Shown here piece by piece: positions 43,608 through 53,149 of a stretch of DNA of 64,000 nt. The notes under the pieces are model-generated. The model was given only the letters and a program-made list of their open reading frames with translations. It had not been told where the DNA came from and did no database searches. The stretch covers positions 2,790,001 to 2,854,000 of the forward strand of contig NZ_PHUJ01000003.1 in assembly GCF_002813375.1 (NCBI RefSeq), read 5' to 3'. Both the position numbers and the translations under genes were made by a program. The DNA comes from Pseudonocardia alni. GTDB taxonomy: Bacteria > Actinomycetota > Actinomycetes > Mycobacteriales > Pseudonocardiaceae. The stretch's first letter is position 1, and each line of letters opens with the position of its first letter.

Positions 43608-45731
43608 TCACGCCGCGACGACGCCGTGCGCGGGCTCGATCCGCCCGGCTCGGCGCACCGGCCCCACCGAGGCGGCCACCGCGACCGCGACGACGGCCGC
43701 GGCCAGCGCGGCGAGCTGCCCCAGCGGGATACCGGAGGTGGGCGCACCGATCCCGGTCGCAGCGAGCGCCAGTACCCCGTAGGCGCCGCCGATCACCACC
43801 CCCAGCACTGCCGCGACCGCCCCGGCCAGCGCCGCCTCGGCCGCCACCGCGCGCCGGGACGCGGCGCGCGACAGCCCGAGGGTGCGCAGCAGCGCGATCT
43901 CCCGGGTCCGTTCGCTGACCGACAGCGCCAGGGTCACGCCGACCCCGACGACGGCCACCAGCAACGTCACCCCGACCAGACCGAGTCCGATCCCGCGCAC
44001 GGCACCGACCGCCCTCTCGGTCTGTTCCCGCATGTCCGCGACGAAGGCGGCCGACGCGTCACCCGCGCCCCGCGCCACCGCGGAGCGCACCGCGACCGGG
44101 TCCGCGCCCGGCACCGGGTCGACGAGCACGATGCCGTCGGACACCCGGGCGGTCAGCTCCGGGGCCGCATCCAGCCGGGCCGCGAGCGCGTCCGTGTCCC
44201 GGTCCACGGTCCCGGGGAACACGACGACGTCGGCCGGGTAGTTGCGGTCGATCGACGCCCGCGCGTCGGCGGACGCCCCGGCCACCGCGACCAGCAGCGC
44301 GGCGGTCAGCCCCACGCCCAGCGACAGGACCGTGGTCATCGCCGCGGTCCGCCGCGACATACGCCGGGCGTTGCCGACCGCGATCCGCCCCGGCGCCCAC
44401 CGCGCGACCAGGGGCGCGAGCAGTGCCGCCGCACCGGACACCACGAACGGGCCCGCCACCACGAGCGCGGCGAACACGCTCATCCCGGACAGCGCGGCCA
44501 GCGCGGTCCCGGTCAGCGCATCGCCGAGCTCCACCGCGAGGGCGGCGAGTGCCCCGGCGGCGAGCAGCGCGAGCGCGGCGAGCGTCACCCGGACCCGGGC
44601 CCGCGGGCCGCGGGCGCCGGTCGCGTCGGCGGCACCCAGCGCGACCACCGGCGGGGTCCGCCCGGCGGCCAGTGCGGGGGACAGCGCGGCCAGCACCGTC
44701 ACGACGACGGCGAGCAGCACGCAGCCCGCGAGCCGTCCCCACGGCACCACGAGCTCCGGGACCTCCGTCCCGGTCGCGCCCACCACGGCCGACACCGCCC
44801 ACCCCCCGGCGACGGCGAGGGCCGCTCCCCCGGCCCCGGCGACGACACCGGTCAGCACCGCCTCGGCCAGCACCGAGCGCGCCACCTGCCCGCGGCTCGC
44901 CCCGACGCACCGCAGCAGCGCCAGCTCCCGGGTACGGCGCGCCAGCACGATCCGGAACGTGGAGGCCACGACCACCGCCGCGGCGACCAGCGCGAGCCCC
45001 ACGAACACTGACAGCCCCGCCAGCAGCGCGTCCGCCGACGCGGAGGCCGACGCGAGGTCCGCGTCGCGCTGCTCGTCGGCGGTCGCCACCGCGCCGACCC
45101 CCGGCACGGCGGCCAGCGCGGCCGGGTCCGGGGAGCCCGCGACGGCGATCCGGCCGCCGTACAGCGCGGTCGCGGCCGGGTCGCCGTCGGGCACCACCAG
45201 TGCGTCCCCGTTCCCGGAGCGCAGCGGCACGACCCCGGTGACGGTCAGCGTCCGGCCGCCGATGCCGACGAGCGCGCCGGGTGCGAGACCGGTGCGCTCC
45301 GCGGTGCCCGCGCCGACCAGCACCTCACCGGGCCCCGACGGCAGCCGGCCCGCCGTCAGCGGGTCCAGGGTGCTCAGCGGCCCGGTCATCGGGTCGGTGG
45401 AGAGCGTCCAGCTGCCGCTCGCGGCACCCGCCTCGACCGAGGAGGGACCGGAGCGCGACTCCGACACCGCGTCGACCCCGGGAACCGCCCGCAGCCGGTC
45501 GACGACCGCGGCGGGGTCCGCGCCGTCGGACGGACCGCCGGTCTCGAGGCTGTAGGCCGCTCCGGCGGGCACCGAGGACAGGCTGCCGGTGACCTCGCCG
45601 CGCAGGGTCGCGGTGAGGATCACCGCGCCGGCGGCGAACACCGTCGCCACCAGCACGGCGAGCCCGGTCAGCAGCAGCCGTCGCGGGCTGCGCCGGGCGC
45701 CGGCGACGGCCGCGCGGGTCGCCGGGTTCAC
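43608..45731 (-). CDS. ABC transporter permease, FtsX/MacB-like (two FtsX domains)
   Basis: 707 residues with about eight membrane segments. Topology: N-terminal segment, large extracytoplasmic domain (~45-235), a first FtsX domain (ARRTRELALLRCVGASRGQ), a second extracytoplasmic stretch, and a second FtsX domain (SERTREIALLRTLGLSRAA). Such proteins are mechanotransmission ABC exporters or peptide sensors/detoxifiers. GTG start at 45731 overlaps the ATPase stop. The divergent two-component system probably regulates the pair, as with BceAB/BceRS-like modules. Confidence 0.9.
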   Translation of the reverse strand: MNPATRAAVAGARRSPRRLLLTGLAVLVATVFAAGAVILTATLRGEVTGSLSSVPAGAAYSLETGGPSDGADPAAVVDRLRAVPGVDAVSESRSGPSSVEAGAASGSWTLSTDPMTGPLSTLDPLTAGRLPSGPGEVLVGAGTAERTGLAPGALVGIGGRTLTVTGVVPLRSGNGDALVVPDGDPAATALYGGRIAVAGSPDPAALAAVPGVGAVATADEQRDADLASASASADALLAGLSVFVGLALVAAAVVVASTFRIVLARRTRELALLRCVGASRGQVARSVLAEAVLTGVVAGAGGAALAVAGGWAVSAVVGATGTEVPELVVPWGRLAGCVLLAVVVTVLAALSPALAAGRTPPVVALGAADATGARGPRARVRVTLAALALLAAGALAALAVELGDALTGTALAALSGMSVFAALVVAGPFVVSGAAALLAPLVARWAPGRIAVGNARRMSRRTAAMTTVLSLGVGLTAALLVAVAGASADARASIDRNYPADVVVFPGTVDRDTDALAARLDAAPELTARVSDGIVLVDPVPGADPVAVRSAVARGAGDASAAFVADMREQTERAVGAVRGIGLGLVGVTLLVAVVGVGVTLALSVSERTREIALLRTLGLSRAASRRAVAAEAALAGAVAAVLGVVIGGAYGVLALAATGIGAPTSGIPLGQLAALAAAVVAVAVAASVGPVRRAGRIEPAHGVVAA

Positions 45732-46549
45732 CGCGCCACCGGGCCGGTGATCGTGACGTCGGCGGTCGCCGGGTCGTCGGCGCCGGTCAGGGCGCCCATC
45801 GCGGACAGCACCCGGTCCGGGGTGGGCCGGTCCAGCCGGCCGGCGGCGCGGCCGTCGCGCAGCAGCAGGACCTGGTCCGACGCGGCGGCGGCCAGTGGGT
45901 CGTGGGTGACCATGACAACGGTCTGGCCGTAGTCGTCGACGCAGGCGCGCAGCAGACCCAGCAGCTCGCGTCCGGAGCGGGTGTCGAGCGCGCCGGTCGG
46001 CTCGTCGGCGACGACGATCTCCGGGCGGCCCAGCAGCGCCCGGGCCACCGCGACGCGCTGGCGCTGCCCGCCGGACAGCTCCGAGGGCAGGTGGGTGAGC
46101 CGGTCGGCGATGCCGAGCCGCTCGACGAGCTCGGCCCGCCACGCGTGGTTGGGCCTGCGTCCGGCCAGCGAGGCGGCGAGGTCGATGTTCTCCCCGGCCG
46201 TGAGGTGCCCGAGCAGGTTGCCGTCCTGGAACACGAAGCCCATCCGGTCGCGGCGCACCCGGGTCAGCGCGGTGTCGTTCAGGCTCCCCAGGTCGGTCCC
46301 GCCCAGCACCACCTGCCCCGACGTCGGCCGGTCGAGCCCGGCCAGGCAGTGCAGCAGCGTGGACTTGCCCGAGCCGCTCGGCCCCATCACCGCGGTGAAC
46401 CGGCCGGCGGGAAGCCACAGCGTGATCCCGTCCAACGCGCGGACCGCGGCCCGTCCCGTCCCGTAGGTGCGGACCAGGTTCACCGTCGCGGCGGCGATCC
46501 GTGCAGGCACGTCGGCCGGACTCCTCAACCCCTCGATCATGACGGTCAC
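45728..46549 (-). CDS. ABC transporter ATPase, MacB/LolD type
   Basis: 273 residues. Walker A VMGPSGSGKSTLLHC, Q-loop FVFQDGNLL, signature LSGGQRQRVAVARALL, Walker B EIVVADEPTGALD and switch His in VTHDP are all intact. It has a 15-20-residue N-terminal extension and a C-terminal ~40-residue tail beyond the usual ~230. GTG at 46549 or ATG at 46540 (MIEGLRS) are possible; neither has a clear ribosome-binding site. Translationally coupled to the FtsX-like permease. Confidence 0.92.
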   Translation of the reverse strand: MTVMIEGLRSPADVPARIAAATVNLVRTYGTGRAAVRALDGITLWLPAGRFTAVMGPSGSGKSTLLHCLAGLDRPTSGQVVLGGTDLGSLNDTALTRVRRDRMGFVFQDGNLLGHLTAGENIDLAASLAGRRPNHAWRAELVERLGIADRLTHLPSELSGGQRQRVAVARALLGRPEIVVADEPTGALDTRSGRELLGLLRACVDDYGQTVVMVTHDPLAAAASDQVLLLRDGRAAGRLDRPTPDRVLSAMGALTGADDPATADVTITGPVAR

Positions 46550-46662
46550 GGTGCCGCCGGGAGGGTGCCCGGGGCATCGGCCCGTGGTAGGGGGTTCCCC
46601 GTCCGGGTCGTCGTACTTCCGGCCGAGGTCGACCGGGCGCAGCCCGTCCTACCGTGTGTCCC

Positions 46663-47829
46663 ATGAGTTCCGCACCCCGTCGCGGCCGCCCCCTCCTGGC
46701 CGGGTTCGAGGTGCTCGCCTACCTGTTCTGGGCGGGGTGCGACGCCCTGCTGGGTCTGGGCGTCGGGCCGGCGGCGGTGCCGAGCGGTGCGGTGTACGGC
46801 CTGCTCGTGGCGGGCGTCGTGCTCCTGCGGTACCGGACGGGGACCGGGACGCTCCCGGTGGCGGTGGTCGCCTTCGGGCTGTCCGCGTGCGGCTCGGTCG
46901 CGGGGGTGGTGACCGGCGGGATCCCGTTCGTGTCGCTGACCGAGCTGTTCGCGCTGGCCGTGGTCACGGTGTCGGTCGTGCGGACCGCACCGGTCCGGGT
47001 CGTGCTCGCGACGGCGGTGGTGTCGCTGTGCCTCATCGTGGGCATGCCGCTGCTGCGTGTGCCGGACATCGACCGCGAGGTGTTCGCCAGCCTGACCGTG
47101 GTCGGCTGGGCCGGGACGATGGTCGTCGCGACCGCGGCGCGCGAGCTGTGGCAGCGCCGCTCCGCCCGGCTCGACCGGGCCCGCAACGACGAGCGCCTGG
47201 AGCTGGCCCGCGAGCTGCACGACACGGTCGCCCACCACGTCACCGCGATCGTGGTGGCGGCGCAGGCCGGGGTGGTCGTGGCGGGCAGCCGCCCGGAGGA
47301 GGCGGGCCGGGCACTGGAGGCGATCGAGCGGGCGGGCGCCGAGGCCCTCGACGGGATGCGCCGCATGGTCGGTGTGCTGCGCTCCGGCGCCGGGGACGAC
47401 ACCGGGGACGGCGCCGAGCGCGCCCCCGGGCACGGCCTCGACGACATCGACGACGTCGTCGCCCGCTTCGACCCCGACGGCGGCCGGGCCCGGCTGGAGA
47501 TCGCTCCCGAGGTGCGGGCGGCGCGGCTCGGCCCGGCTGTCGCGGCGACCGCGTTCCGGGTGGTGCGCGAGGCCCTGACCAACGTGCACCGGCACGCCCC
47601 CGGCGCGACGACGGTGTCGGTCGGCGTGCACCTGCAGGCCGGGAGACTGGTGACCGTGGTGCACAACGACGGGACCGGGACCGAGAACCCGCTGCGCGAC
47701 CCGGGCGGGTTCGGGCTGGCCGGGATGCGTGAGCGGGTGGAGGCCCTCGACGGCTCGCTGCACGCCGGGCCGGACGGGCCCGGCCGGTGGATCGTCGTCG
47801 CCGAGGTGCCCGCCGGGGCGGGTCGATGA
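46663..47829 (+). CDS. Sensor histidine kinase (HisKA_3)
   Basis: 388 residues with five or six membrane segments (~15-160), phosphoacceptor helix LARELHDTVAHHVTAIVVAA (His near 187), N box VVREALTNVHRHAPG and G box GFGLAGMRERVEALDG. A -10-like TACCGT (46650-46655) lies 7 nt before the ATG with no Shine-Dalgarno, suggesting a leaderless mRNA. Divergent from the ABC exporter by ~110 bp and overlapping its response regulator by 4 nt (ATGA). Confidence 0.92.
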   Translation: MSSAPRRGRPLLAGFEVLAYLFWAGCDALLGLGVGPAAVPSGAVYGLLVAGVVLLRYRTGTGTLPVAVVAFGLSACGSVAGVVTGGIPFVSLTELFALAVVTVSVVRTAPVRVVLATAVVSLCLIVGMPLLRVPDIDREVFASLTVVGWAGTMVVATAARELWQRRSARLDRARNDERLELARELHDTVAHHVTAIVVAAQAGVVVAGSRPEEAGRALEAIERAGAEALDGMRRMVGVLRSGAGDDTGDGAERAPGHGLDDIDDVVARFDPDGGRARLEIAPEVRAARLGPAVAATAFRVVREALTNVHRHAPGATTVSVGVHLQAGRLVTVVHNDGTGTENPLRDPGGFGLAGMRERVEALDGSLHAGPDGPGRWIVVAEVPAGAGR

Positions 47830-48470
47830 CCGCGGTCCGCGTCCTGCTCGCCGACGACCAGGAGATGGTGCGCACCGGCTTCGGGCTGATCCTGTCCGCC
47901 GAGGACGGCATCGAGGTGGTCGGCGAGGCCGCCACCGGCACCGACGCCGTCGCCATGGCTCGCGAGCTGCGCCCGGACGTCGTGCTCATGGACGTCCGGA
48001 TGCCCGGCATGGACGGCATCGCCGCGACCCGCGCGCTGACCGCGGACCCGTTCCCCCCGCGGATCGTGGTGGTGACGACCTTCGACCTCGACGAGTACGT
48101 CTACGGCGCGCTGCGCTCGGGCGCCTGCGGGTTCCTGTTGAAGACGGCGGGCCCGCGGCTGCTCGTCGAGGCCGTCCGGGCCGCCGCGGCGGGCGACGCC
48201 CTGGTGTCGCCGTCGGTCACCGTGCGGCTGCTGTCGCGGCTCACCGAGCCGGAACCGGCCCGCGCCGACGTCCACGCCACGCTCTCACCGCGCGAGCTGG
48301 AGGTGGTGAAGGCGGTCGCCCGGGGCCGGACGAACTCCGAGATCGCCGGGGACCTGTTCGTCTCGCTGTCCACGGTGAAGACCCACATCGCCAACATCGG
48401 GTCCAAGCTGGACGCCCGCAACCGGGTGGAGATCGCGGCGTGGGCCTGGGAGAACCGGCTGGTCGAGTAG
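47826..48470 (+). CDS. LuxR/NarL-family response regulator
   Basis: 214 residues. Receiver with LLADDQEMVRTGF, phosphoacceptor Asp in DVVLMDVRMPGMDG and Lys in CGFLLKTAG. LuxR HTH LSPRELEVVKAVARGRTNSEIA...STVKTHIANIGSKL. Partner of the upstream kinase and likely activator of the divergent FtsX-type transporter operon. A standard member with no insertion, unlike the regulator at 35690. Confidence 0.95.
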   Translation: MTAVRVLLADDQEMVRTGFGLILSAEDGIEVVGEAATGTDAVAMARELRPDVVLMDVRMPGMDGIAATRALTADPFPPRIVVVTTFDLDEYVYGALRSGACGFLLKTAGPRLLVEAVRAAAAGDALVSPSVTVRLLSRLTEPEPARADVHATLSPRELEVVKAVARGRTNSEIAGDLFVSLSTVKTHIANIGSKLDARNRVEIAAWAWENRLVE

Positions 48471-48476
48471 CGGGGG

Positions 48477-48761
48477 TCAGGCCCGCGCAGCGGGCCGGGC
48501 GACCGGGACGAGCGGGCGTCGCGGCGCCGGGACCCGCAGCGCCGCGGCGACGTCGCCCAGCGCCTCCGGGTACGCGGCGGGCGCGACCGGCAGCGGCGCG
48601 ACCGCGTCGTCCGGGGACGCCGGGACACCCGCGCCGGGGCGGGCGGCGTCGCGCTCGGACGCGCGGGCGTCCCACAGCTCGAACAGTGGCTGCGCGGCCA
48701 TGACGAGCAGCACGGCGAGGACCGGGACGACGGCGAGGATCGTGAGCACCATGGCGTCCAC
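48477..48761 (-). CDS. Small single-span membrane protein, hypothetical
   Basis: 94 residues: one N-terminal membrane segment (MVLTILAVVPVLAVLLVMAAQPLF), then a polar, Ala/Pro-rich tail. GTG at 48761 or ATG at 48752. No clear ribosome-binding site and no recognised family. Supported by fitting the gap between two genes and by its clear hydrophobic-then-charged pattern. Stop is 6 bp from the convergent response-regulator stop. Confidence 0.45.
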   Translation of the reverse strand: MDAMVLTILAVVPVLAVLLVMAAQPLFELWDARASERDAARPGAGVPASPDDAVAPLPVAPAAYPEALGDVAAALRVPAPRRPLVPVARPAARA

Positions 48762-48872
48762 GCTGCCCGCCCGGGGCGGGTCCCCACATCGGCCGCGGGG
48801 CCGGTTCTCCCAGGTCGACCCCTAGTACCCGGGTATGAGACCCCGGTCCGACCTCGGGGTAGTCCCCGGGGC

Positions 48873-49454
48873 TCAGCCCCGCGGGACGTCCTCTGCCTCG
48901 ACGGCCGACGGGTCCCACGAGTCCGACGGCGAGCCCCAGCCGTTGCGCTTGAGCATCTTCTTCGCCGCGCGCTGGTGGCGGCCCATCAGCCGGTCCAGGT
49001 ACAGGTGACCGTCGAGGTGGTCGGTCTCGTGCTGCAGGCACCGGGCGAAGAACCCGCGCCCCTCGTAGGAGACCGGCTCACCGTCGAGGTCGGTGCCGGT
49101 GACCCGGGCCCACTCCGCCCGGCCGGTCGCGAAGTTCTCGCCGGGTACCGACAGGCAGCCCTCCTGGTCGTCGTCCGGGTCGGGCATGACCTCCGGGATC
49201 CCGTCGGTCTCCAGCACCGGGTCGACCACGACACCGCGCCGCATCGTGCGCGTCTCCTCGTCGGGGCAGTCGAAGACGAACAGCCGCAGGTCCACTCCCA
49301 CCTGGTTGGCCGCCAGCCCGACGCCGTTCGCCGCGGCCATCGTCTCGAACATGTCCTCGACCAGCGTCCGGACCGTGTCGTCGACCGTGCCGACGGGGCG
49401 GGTGGGGGTGTGGAGCACGGGGTCGCCGACCATGCGGATGCGCAGAACCGTCAC
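48873..49454 (-). CDS. def: Peptide deformylase
   Basis: 193 residues; removes the formyl group from nascent chains. All three motifs are present: [10 protein letters not shown] (near 43-52), EGCLSVP (near 98-104) and HETDHLDG (near 141-148), giving the Cys and two His metal ligands plus catalytic Glu. The C-terminal extension ([12 protein letters not shown]...) is typical of actinobacterial forms. GTG start at 49454. The stop lies in a GC hairpin region (CGGGGC/GCCCCG), which may aid termination. Divergent from the DUF3263 gene. Confidence 0.96.
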   Translation of the reverse strand: MTVLRIRMVGDPVLHTPTRPVGTVDDTVRTLVEDMFETMAAANGVGLAANQVGVDLRLFVFDCPDEETRTMRRGVVVDPVLETDGIPEVMPDPDDDQEGCLSVPGENFATGRAEWARVTGTDLDGEPVSYEGRGFFARCLQHETDHLDGHLYLDRLMGRHQRAAKKMLKRNGWGSPSDSWDPSAVEAEDVPRG

Positions 49455-49658
49455 CGGAGCAGCCTACGGTCGCCGCCGGACGTGACCCGGCCGGGCGGTT
49501 TCGGTGTCGTCCGACCCGCCCTCCAGGCGCGTCGCAGCCCGGGACCGTCGGTCCCCTGTGGTTGAATCCGCACCGCGAATGACAGACGTGTCGTTCGTCG
49601 TCGCGGCGCCCGGGCGGGGCCGCCGCAGCACGAGATCGTCGTCCGCTCGAGGAGCGTG

Positions 49659-49976
49659 ATGGAGTCCGCCGGGTCCCTGCCGGAACGCCGCGGAGCGCAC
49701 CGGCGCACCGCTGCCGCGTCCCCCCGCGAGCTCGACCGTCGCGAACGCGAGATCCTCGCGTTCGAGGCCCAGTGGTGGAAGTACGCGGGCGCCAAGGAAC
49801 AGGCGATCCGCGAGCTTTTCGACATGTCGGCCACCCGCTACTACCAGGTGCTGAACGCCCTGGTCGACAAGCCCGAGGCGCTGGCGGTGGACCCGCTGCT
49901 GGTCAAGCGTCTGCGCCGGCTGCGTTCCAGCAGGCAGCGCACCCGCGCCGCCCGTCGCCTCGGCCTCGAGCCCTGA
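49659..49976 (+). CDS. DUF3263 family protein
   Basis: 105 residues, basic, helical, with ELDRREREILAFEAQWWKYAGAKEQAIRELF (shown in part: FEAQWWKYAGAKEQAIRE) and SATRYYQVLNALVDKPEAL, an HTH-like arrangement typical of actinobacterial DUF3263 proteins (M. tuberculosis Rv0430). Possibly DNA-binding; function unproven. ATG at 49659 with AGGAG in front; the GTG one codon earlier is an alternative. The LytR_C gene follows 16 bp later, so they are likely one operon. Confidence 0.88.
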   Translation: MESAGSLPERRGAHRRTAAASPRELDRREREILAFEAQWWKYAGAKEQAIRELFDMSATRYYQVLNALVDKPEALAVDPLLVKRLRRLRSSRQRTRAARRLGLEP

Positions 49977-49992
49977 CAGCCAGGAGGTCACG

Positions 49993-50688
49993 ATGACCGC
50001 ACCCGCGTCCGGCGGGCAGTCACCGCTGAAGATCGCCGGTATCGCGCTGATCGGCGTCGGTGTGGTCGCCGCTGTCGTCGGCCTGATCGGCCTCACCGGC
50101 GGCGGTGAGGACGGCGGCAACCAGGCCGCGCCCCCGTCGGCGTCGGCCGAGCCCGCCCCGGCCCCGGCCCCCGCTCCGGGGGACGGCACCGGCGACGGCG
50201 CCGCGCCCGGCACCGGTGACACCCCCGCCCCGGGCACCCCCGGGGAGACCTCGCCGTTCACCCCCGGAGCGCCCGGCACGCCGGGCTCCCCCGGGTACGA
50301 CGGCGCGGGCCCGGCCGTCGCCGCGCCGCCCGCCGCGGGCTCCGGCTCCGCGGGCCAGGGCGGCTCCGGCTCCGCCGCCGGTGAGGGGTCCGCCGTCGCG
50401 GCCCGCCCGGTCGTGCGGATCTACAACAACTCGACCATCCGCGGTCTCGCCGAGAAGGCGGCCGGGGAGTTCCGCACCAACGGTTGGACCGTGTCCCAGG
50501 TGCAGAACTACTCCCAGGGCGTCATCCCGGCCACGACCGTCTACTACCGGCAGGGCACCGGCGAGAAGGCCGCCGCCGAGGAGATCGCGAAGAAGTTCGG
50601 CATCCGTTCCGAGCCCCGCTTCGACGGCATCCAGGACGCGACGCCCGGCGTCATCGTCATCGTGACGCGGGACTTCTCCGCCGCCTGA
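49993..50688 (+). CDS. LytR_C-domain membrane protein (VirR-like)
   Basis: 231 residues. One N-terminal membrane segment (residues ~13-35), a ~95-residue Pro/Gly/Ala linker, then the LytR C-terminal domain from ~138 (VVRIYNNSTIRGLAEKAAGEF, cited to 20 residues: VRIYNNSTIRGLAEKAAGEF) to TPGVIVIVTRDFSA. Topology places the domain outside the membrane, in the cell wall. It corresponds by domain and order to Rv0431 (VirR), implicated in vesicle release and envelope integrity. ATG with AGGAGG 6 nt upstream. Ends in a strong hairpin. Confidence 0.9.
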   Translation: MTAPASGGQSPLKIAGIALIGVGVVAAVVGLIGLTGGGEDGGNQAAPPSASAEPAPAPAPAPGDGTGDGAAPGTGDTPAPGTPGETSPFTPGAPGTPGSPGYDGAGPAVAAPPAAGSGSAGQGGSGSAAGEGSAVAARPVVRIYNNSTIRGLAEKAAGEFRTNGWTVSQVQNYSQGVIPATTVYYRQGTGEKAAAEEIAKKFGIRSEPRFDGIQDATPGVIVIVTRDFSAA

Positions 50689-50702
50689 CGCGCCGTACGC
50701 AC

Positions 50703-50736
50703 GACGGCCCCGGACGCCTCCGCGTCCGGGGCCGTC
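50703..50736. terminator. Bidirectional terminator hairpin
   Basis: Perfect 15-bp stem GACGGCCCCGGACGC with complement and a CTCC loop, between the convergent LytR_C and AAA ATPase genes. Confidence 0.8.
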
Positions 50737-50765
50737 GGCGTTCCGGGGCCGTCCGTGTGCCGGAC

Positions 50766-53126
50766 TCAGCCGTCGCTGCGGCGACGGGCGTAGGCCTCCA
50801 GCTCGGCGACCTGTGCCGGGTCCAGCGACGCCCGCACCGCGCGACGTGCCGTCGCCAGGTGCGCGGCGGTCACCTCGCCCGCGTCGAGGGACTCGCGCAT
50901 CGCGGTCAGCGCGGCCTCGCGCAGCAGCGCCGCACAGTCCGCGGCCGAATAACCGTCCAGATCGGACGCGAGCGCGTCGAGGTCCACGTCGTCGGCCAGC
51001 GGGACGTCGCGGCCGGCCGCCAGCAGGATGTCCGCCCGCGCGGCGGCGTCCGGCGGCGGGACGAACACCAGCCGCTCCAGGCGGCCCGGGCGCAGCATCG
51101 CCGGGTCGATCAGCTCGGGCCGGTTCGTCGCCCCGACCACGACGACCTCGCGCAGCGGCGTCGCGCCGTCCAGCTCGGTCAGCAGCGCGGCGACGACGCG
51201 GTCGGCGACCCCGGCGTCGGTGGAGCCGCCGCGTCGCGGGGCGAGCGCGTCGACCTCGTCGAGGAAGATCAGTGCGGGGGCGGCCTCGGCCGCCCGGCGG
51301 AACAGCTCGCGGACCGCGCGCTCGGACTCGCCGACGTACTTGTCGAGCAGCTCGGCGCCCTTCACCGCGAACACGTTGAGGTCACCGGAGCCGGCGAGCG
51401 CACGCAGCAGGAAGGTCTTTCCGCCGCCCGGCGGGCCGTAGAGCAGCACCCCGCGCGGGGCGTCGACCCCGAGCCGGGCGAACGAGTCCGGGTGGCGCAG
51501 TGGCCACAGCACGGCCTCGGTGAGGGCCGCCTTGACCTCGGTCATGTCACCGACGTCGTCGAGGGTGAGGCCGCCGCTGCCCAGCGTGCCGCCACCGGAC
51601 AGCGAGATCGGGCGGACCGAGCCGACGGCGTCGAGCAGGTCGGACTGATGGACCTGCTCGGAGGGATCGGAGCCGGTGCCGCGCAGCGCCGCGCTCACCG
51701 CGGCCTCCCGGCGGACCGCCGCGAGGTCGGCGACGACGAAGCCCGGTGTGCGGGCGGCGACCGCGCCCAGGTCGACGTCGTCGGCCCGGGGTACGTCGGC
51801 CAGCAGCCGCTCCAGCAGCGCACGCCGGGTCGCGGCGTCGGGCAGGCCGACCGACAGCTCGCGGTCGACCAGCTCCGGCGCCCGCAGCCGCGGGTCCAGG
51901 GCCTCCGGCTCGGCACTGGTGACGACGAGCGCGGGCCCGCCGGGCGCGGTCGCCGCGCGCAGCTCGTCGAGCACCAGCGTGGCCAGCGGCGGCGGATCGG
52001 TGGCGGGGAGCAGGGAGTGCGCGTCGTGTACGAGCAGCACCGCGGGTGCGCCGGTGCCGGTCCCACCGGTGCGGGCCTGCGCGATCGCCGCCCGGACCCG
52101 CTCAGCCGCGGCGGCCGGCTCGACGGCGGCGACCGCCGGGGCCACGAGCTCGACGCACCGGGCGCCCGCCGCCGCGGCCGCGCTGCGCACCAGCGTCGCC
52201 TTGCCCGCGCCCTCCGGCCCGGAGACGAGCACGCCGAGCCGGGCGTCGCCGCCGAGCCGGGTCAGCAGCTCCGGGCGCCGGAACATGAGCTCGAACCAGT
52301 CCAGCAGGCGGCGGGCGACGGCCTCGTTCGCGGCGAGGTCCTCCAGCGGCAACACGGGCTCGGCGGGCCCGGCGGACGCGTCGGCTCCGGCCGCGGCTCC
52401 CGTGGCCCCCACGGCGGAGGGGGCGGCGGAGCCGCGCCCGGCCCCGCCCGGGCCGGGGACACCGGGCCCGGGCGCCGCCGGTCCCGCGAGGGCCGGGCCG
52501 CCGTTCCCGGGGACGCCGGGACCGGGGATGCGGAGCGCACCGGCTGCGGCCGGGGCGGGGTCGCCGGTGTCGCGGCCGCCCTGCCAGCCCACGACCGTCG
52601 ACGGCGTCACCGTGACCGGCCCCGCCGGGTCGGCGACCGCGACGGTCAGCAGCTCCGAGGTCCACGTCCCGCCGACGGCCGCGGCCAGCGCACGGCGCAC
52701 CGAGCGGACGTCGGCCCCGGCCGCCGGGGCGATGTCCTGCGGGAGCAGGGACACGGCGTCGCCGCGGACCAGGACCTTGCCCGTCAGGGCGAGCCGCAGC
52801 GTCGCCGGGGCGACCGTCGCGGTGGTCAGCGCGGACCCGACCAGGCGCACCTCGCGGGCCGCGGTGACCGACGCCGGCGCGACGACGACGGTCGCGCCGT
52901 CGGTCAGCCCGGCGTTGGACAGGGTGACGTCGTCGAAGCGGGCCTGACCGTGTGGATCGCCCCGCTCCCCGGCGACGGCGAGCGCCGCGGTGACCCGGGC
53001 CCCGGTGAGGGTCACCGCGTCCCAGGAGCGCAGGCCGAGCGCGGCGAGCACCTCGGGGTGCAGCCGGACGACGCCGCGGCGGGCGTCGGCGGCCGCGGGG
53101 GCCAGTCGGGCGACGAGCTCCAGCAC
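50766..53126 (-). CDS. CDC48-like AAA+ ATPase with two AAA domains
   Basis: 786 residues. N-terminal double-psi-like domain (~1-170, LHPEVLAALGLRSWDAVTLTG), a Pro/Gly/Ala linker (~180-260), AAA domain 1 with a degenerate Walker A (GPEGAGKATL, Ala in place of the usual Ser/Thr) and no clear Walker B acid pair, then AAA domain 2 with canonical GPPGGGKTFLLRAL, FLDEVDALAPRRG and the second region of homology TNRPELIDPAMLRPGRLE. Domain 2 should hydrolyse ATP while domain 1 may be structural. Orthologue in order to Rv0435c, whose function is not settled. GTG start with GGAGGA 6 nt upstream. Third gene of psd-pssA-ATPase. Confidence 0.92.
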   Translation of the reverse strand: MLELVARLAPAAADARRGVVRLHPEVLAALGLRSWDAVTLTGARVTAALAVAGERGDPHGQARFDDVTLSNAGLTDGATVVVAPASVTAAREVRLVGSALTTATVAPATLRLALTGKVLVRGDAVSLLPQDIAPAAGADVRSVRRALAAAVGGTWTSELLTVAVADPAGPVTVTPSTVVGWQGGRDTGDPAPAAAGALRIPGPGVPGNGGPALAGPAAPGPGVPGPGGAGRGSAAPSAVGATGAAAGADASAGPAEPVLPLEDLAANEAVARRLLDWFELMFRRPELLTRLGGDARLGVLVSGPEGAGKATLVRSAAAAAGARCVELVAPAVAAVEPAAAAERVRAAIAQARTGGTGTGAPAVLLVHDAHSLLPATDPPPLATLVLDELRAATAPGGPALVVTSAEPEALDPRLRAPELVDRELSVGLPDAATRRALLERLLADVPRADDVDLGAVAARTPGFVVADLAAVRREAAVSAALRGTGSDPSEQVHQSDLLDAVGSVRPISLSGGGTLGSGGLTLDDVGDMTEVKAALTEAVLWPLRHPDSFARLGVDAPRGVLLYGPPGGGKTFLLRALAGSGDLNVFAVKGAELLDKYVGESERAVRELFRRAAEAAPALIFLDEVDALAPRRGGSTDAGVADRVVAALLTELDGATPLREVVVVGATNRPELIDPAMLRPGRLERLVFVPPPDAAARADILLAAGRDVPLADDVDLDALASDLDGYSAADCAALLREAALTAMRESLDAGEVTAAHLATARRAVRASLDPAQVAELEAYARRRSDG

Positions 53127-53149
53127 GGGAGGTCCTCCGGGGGATCGGG

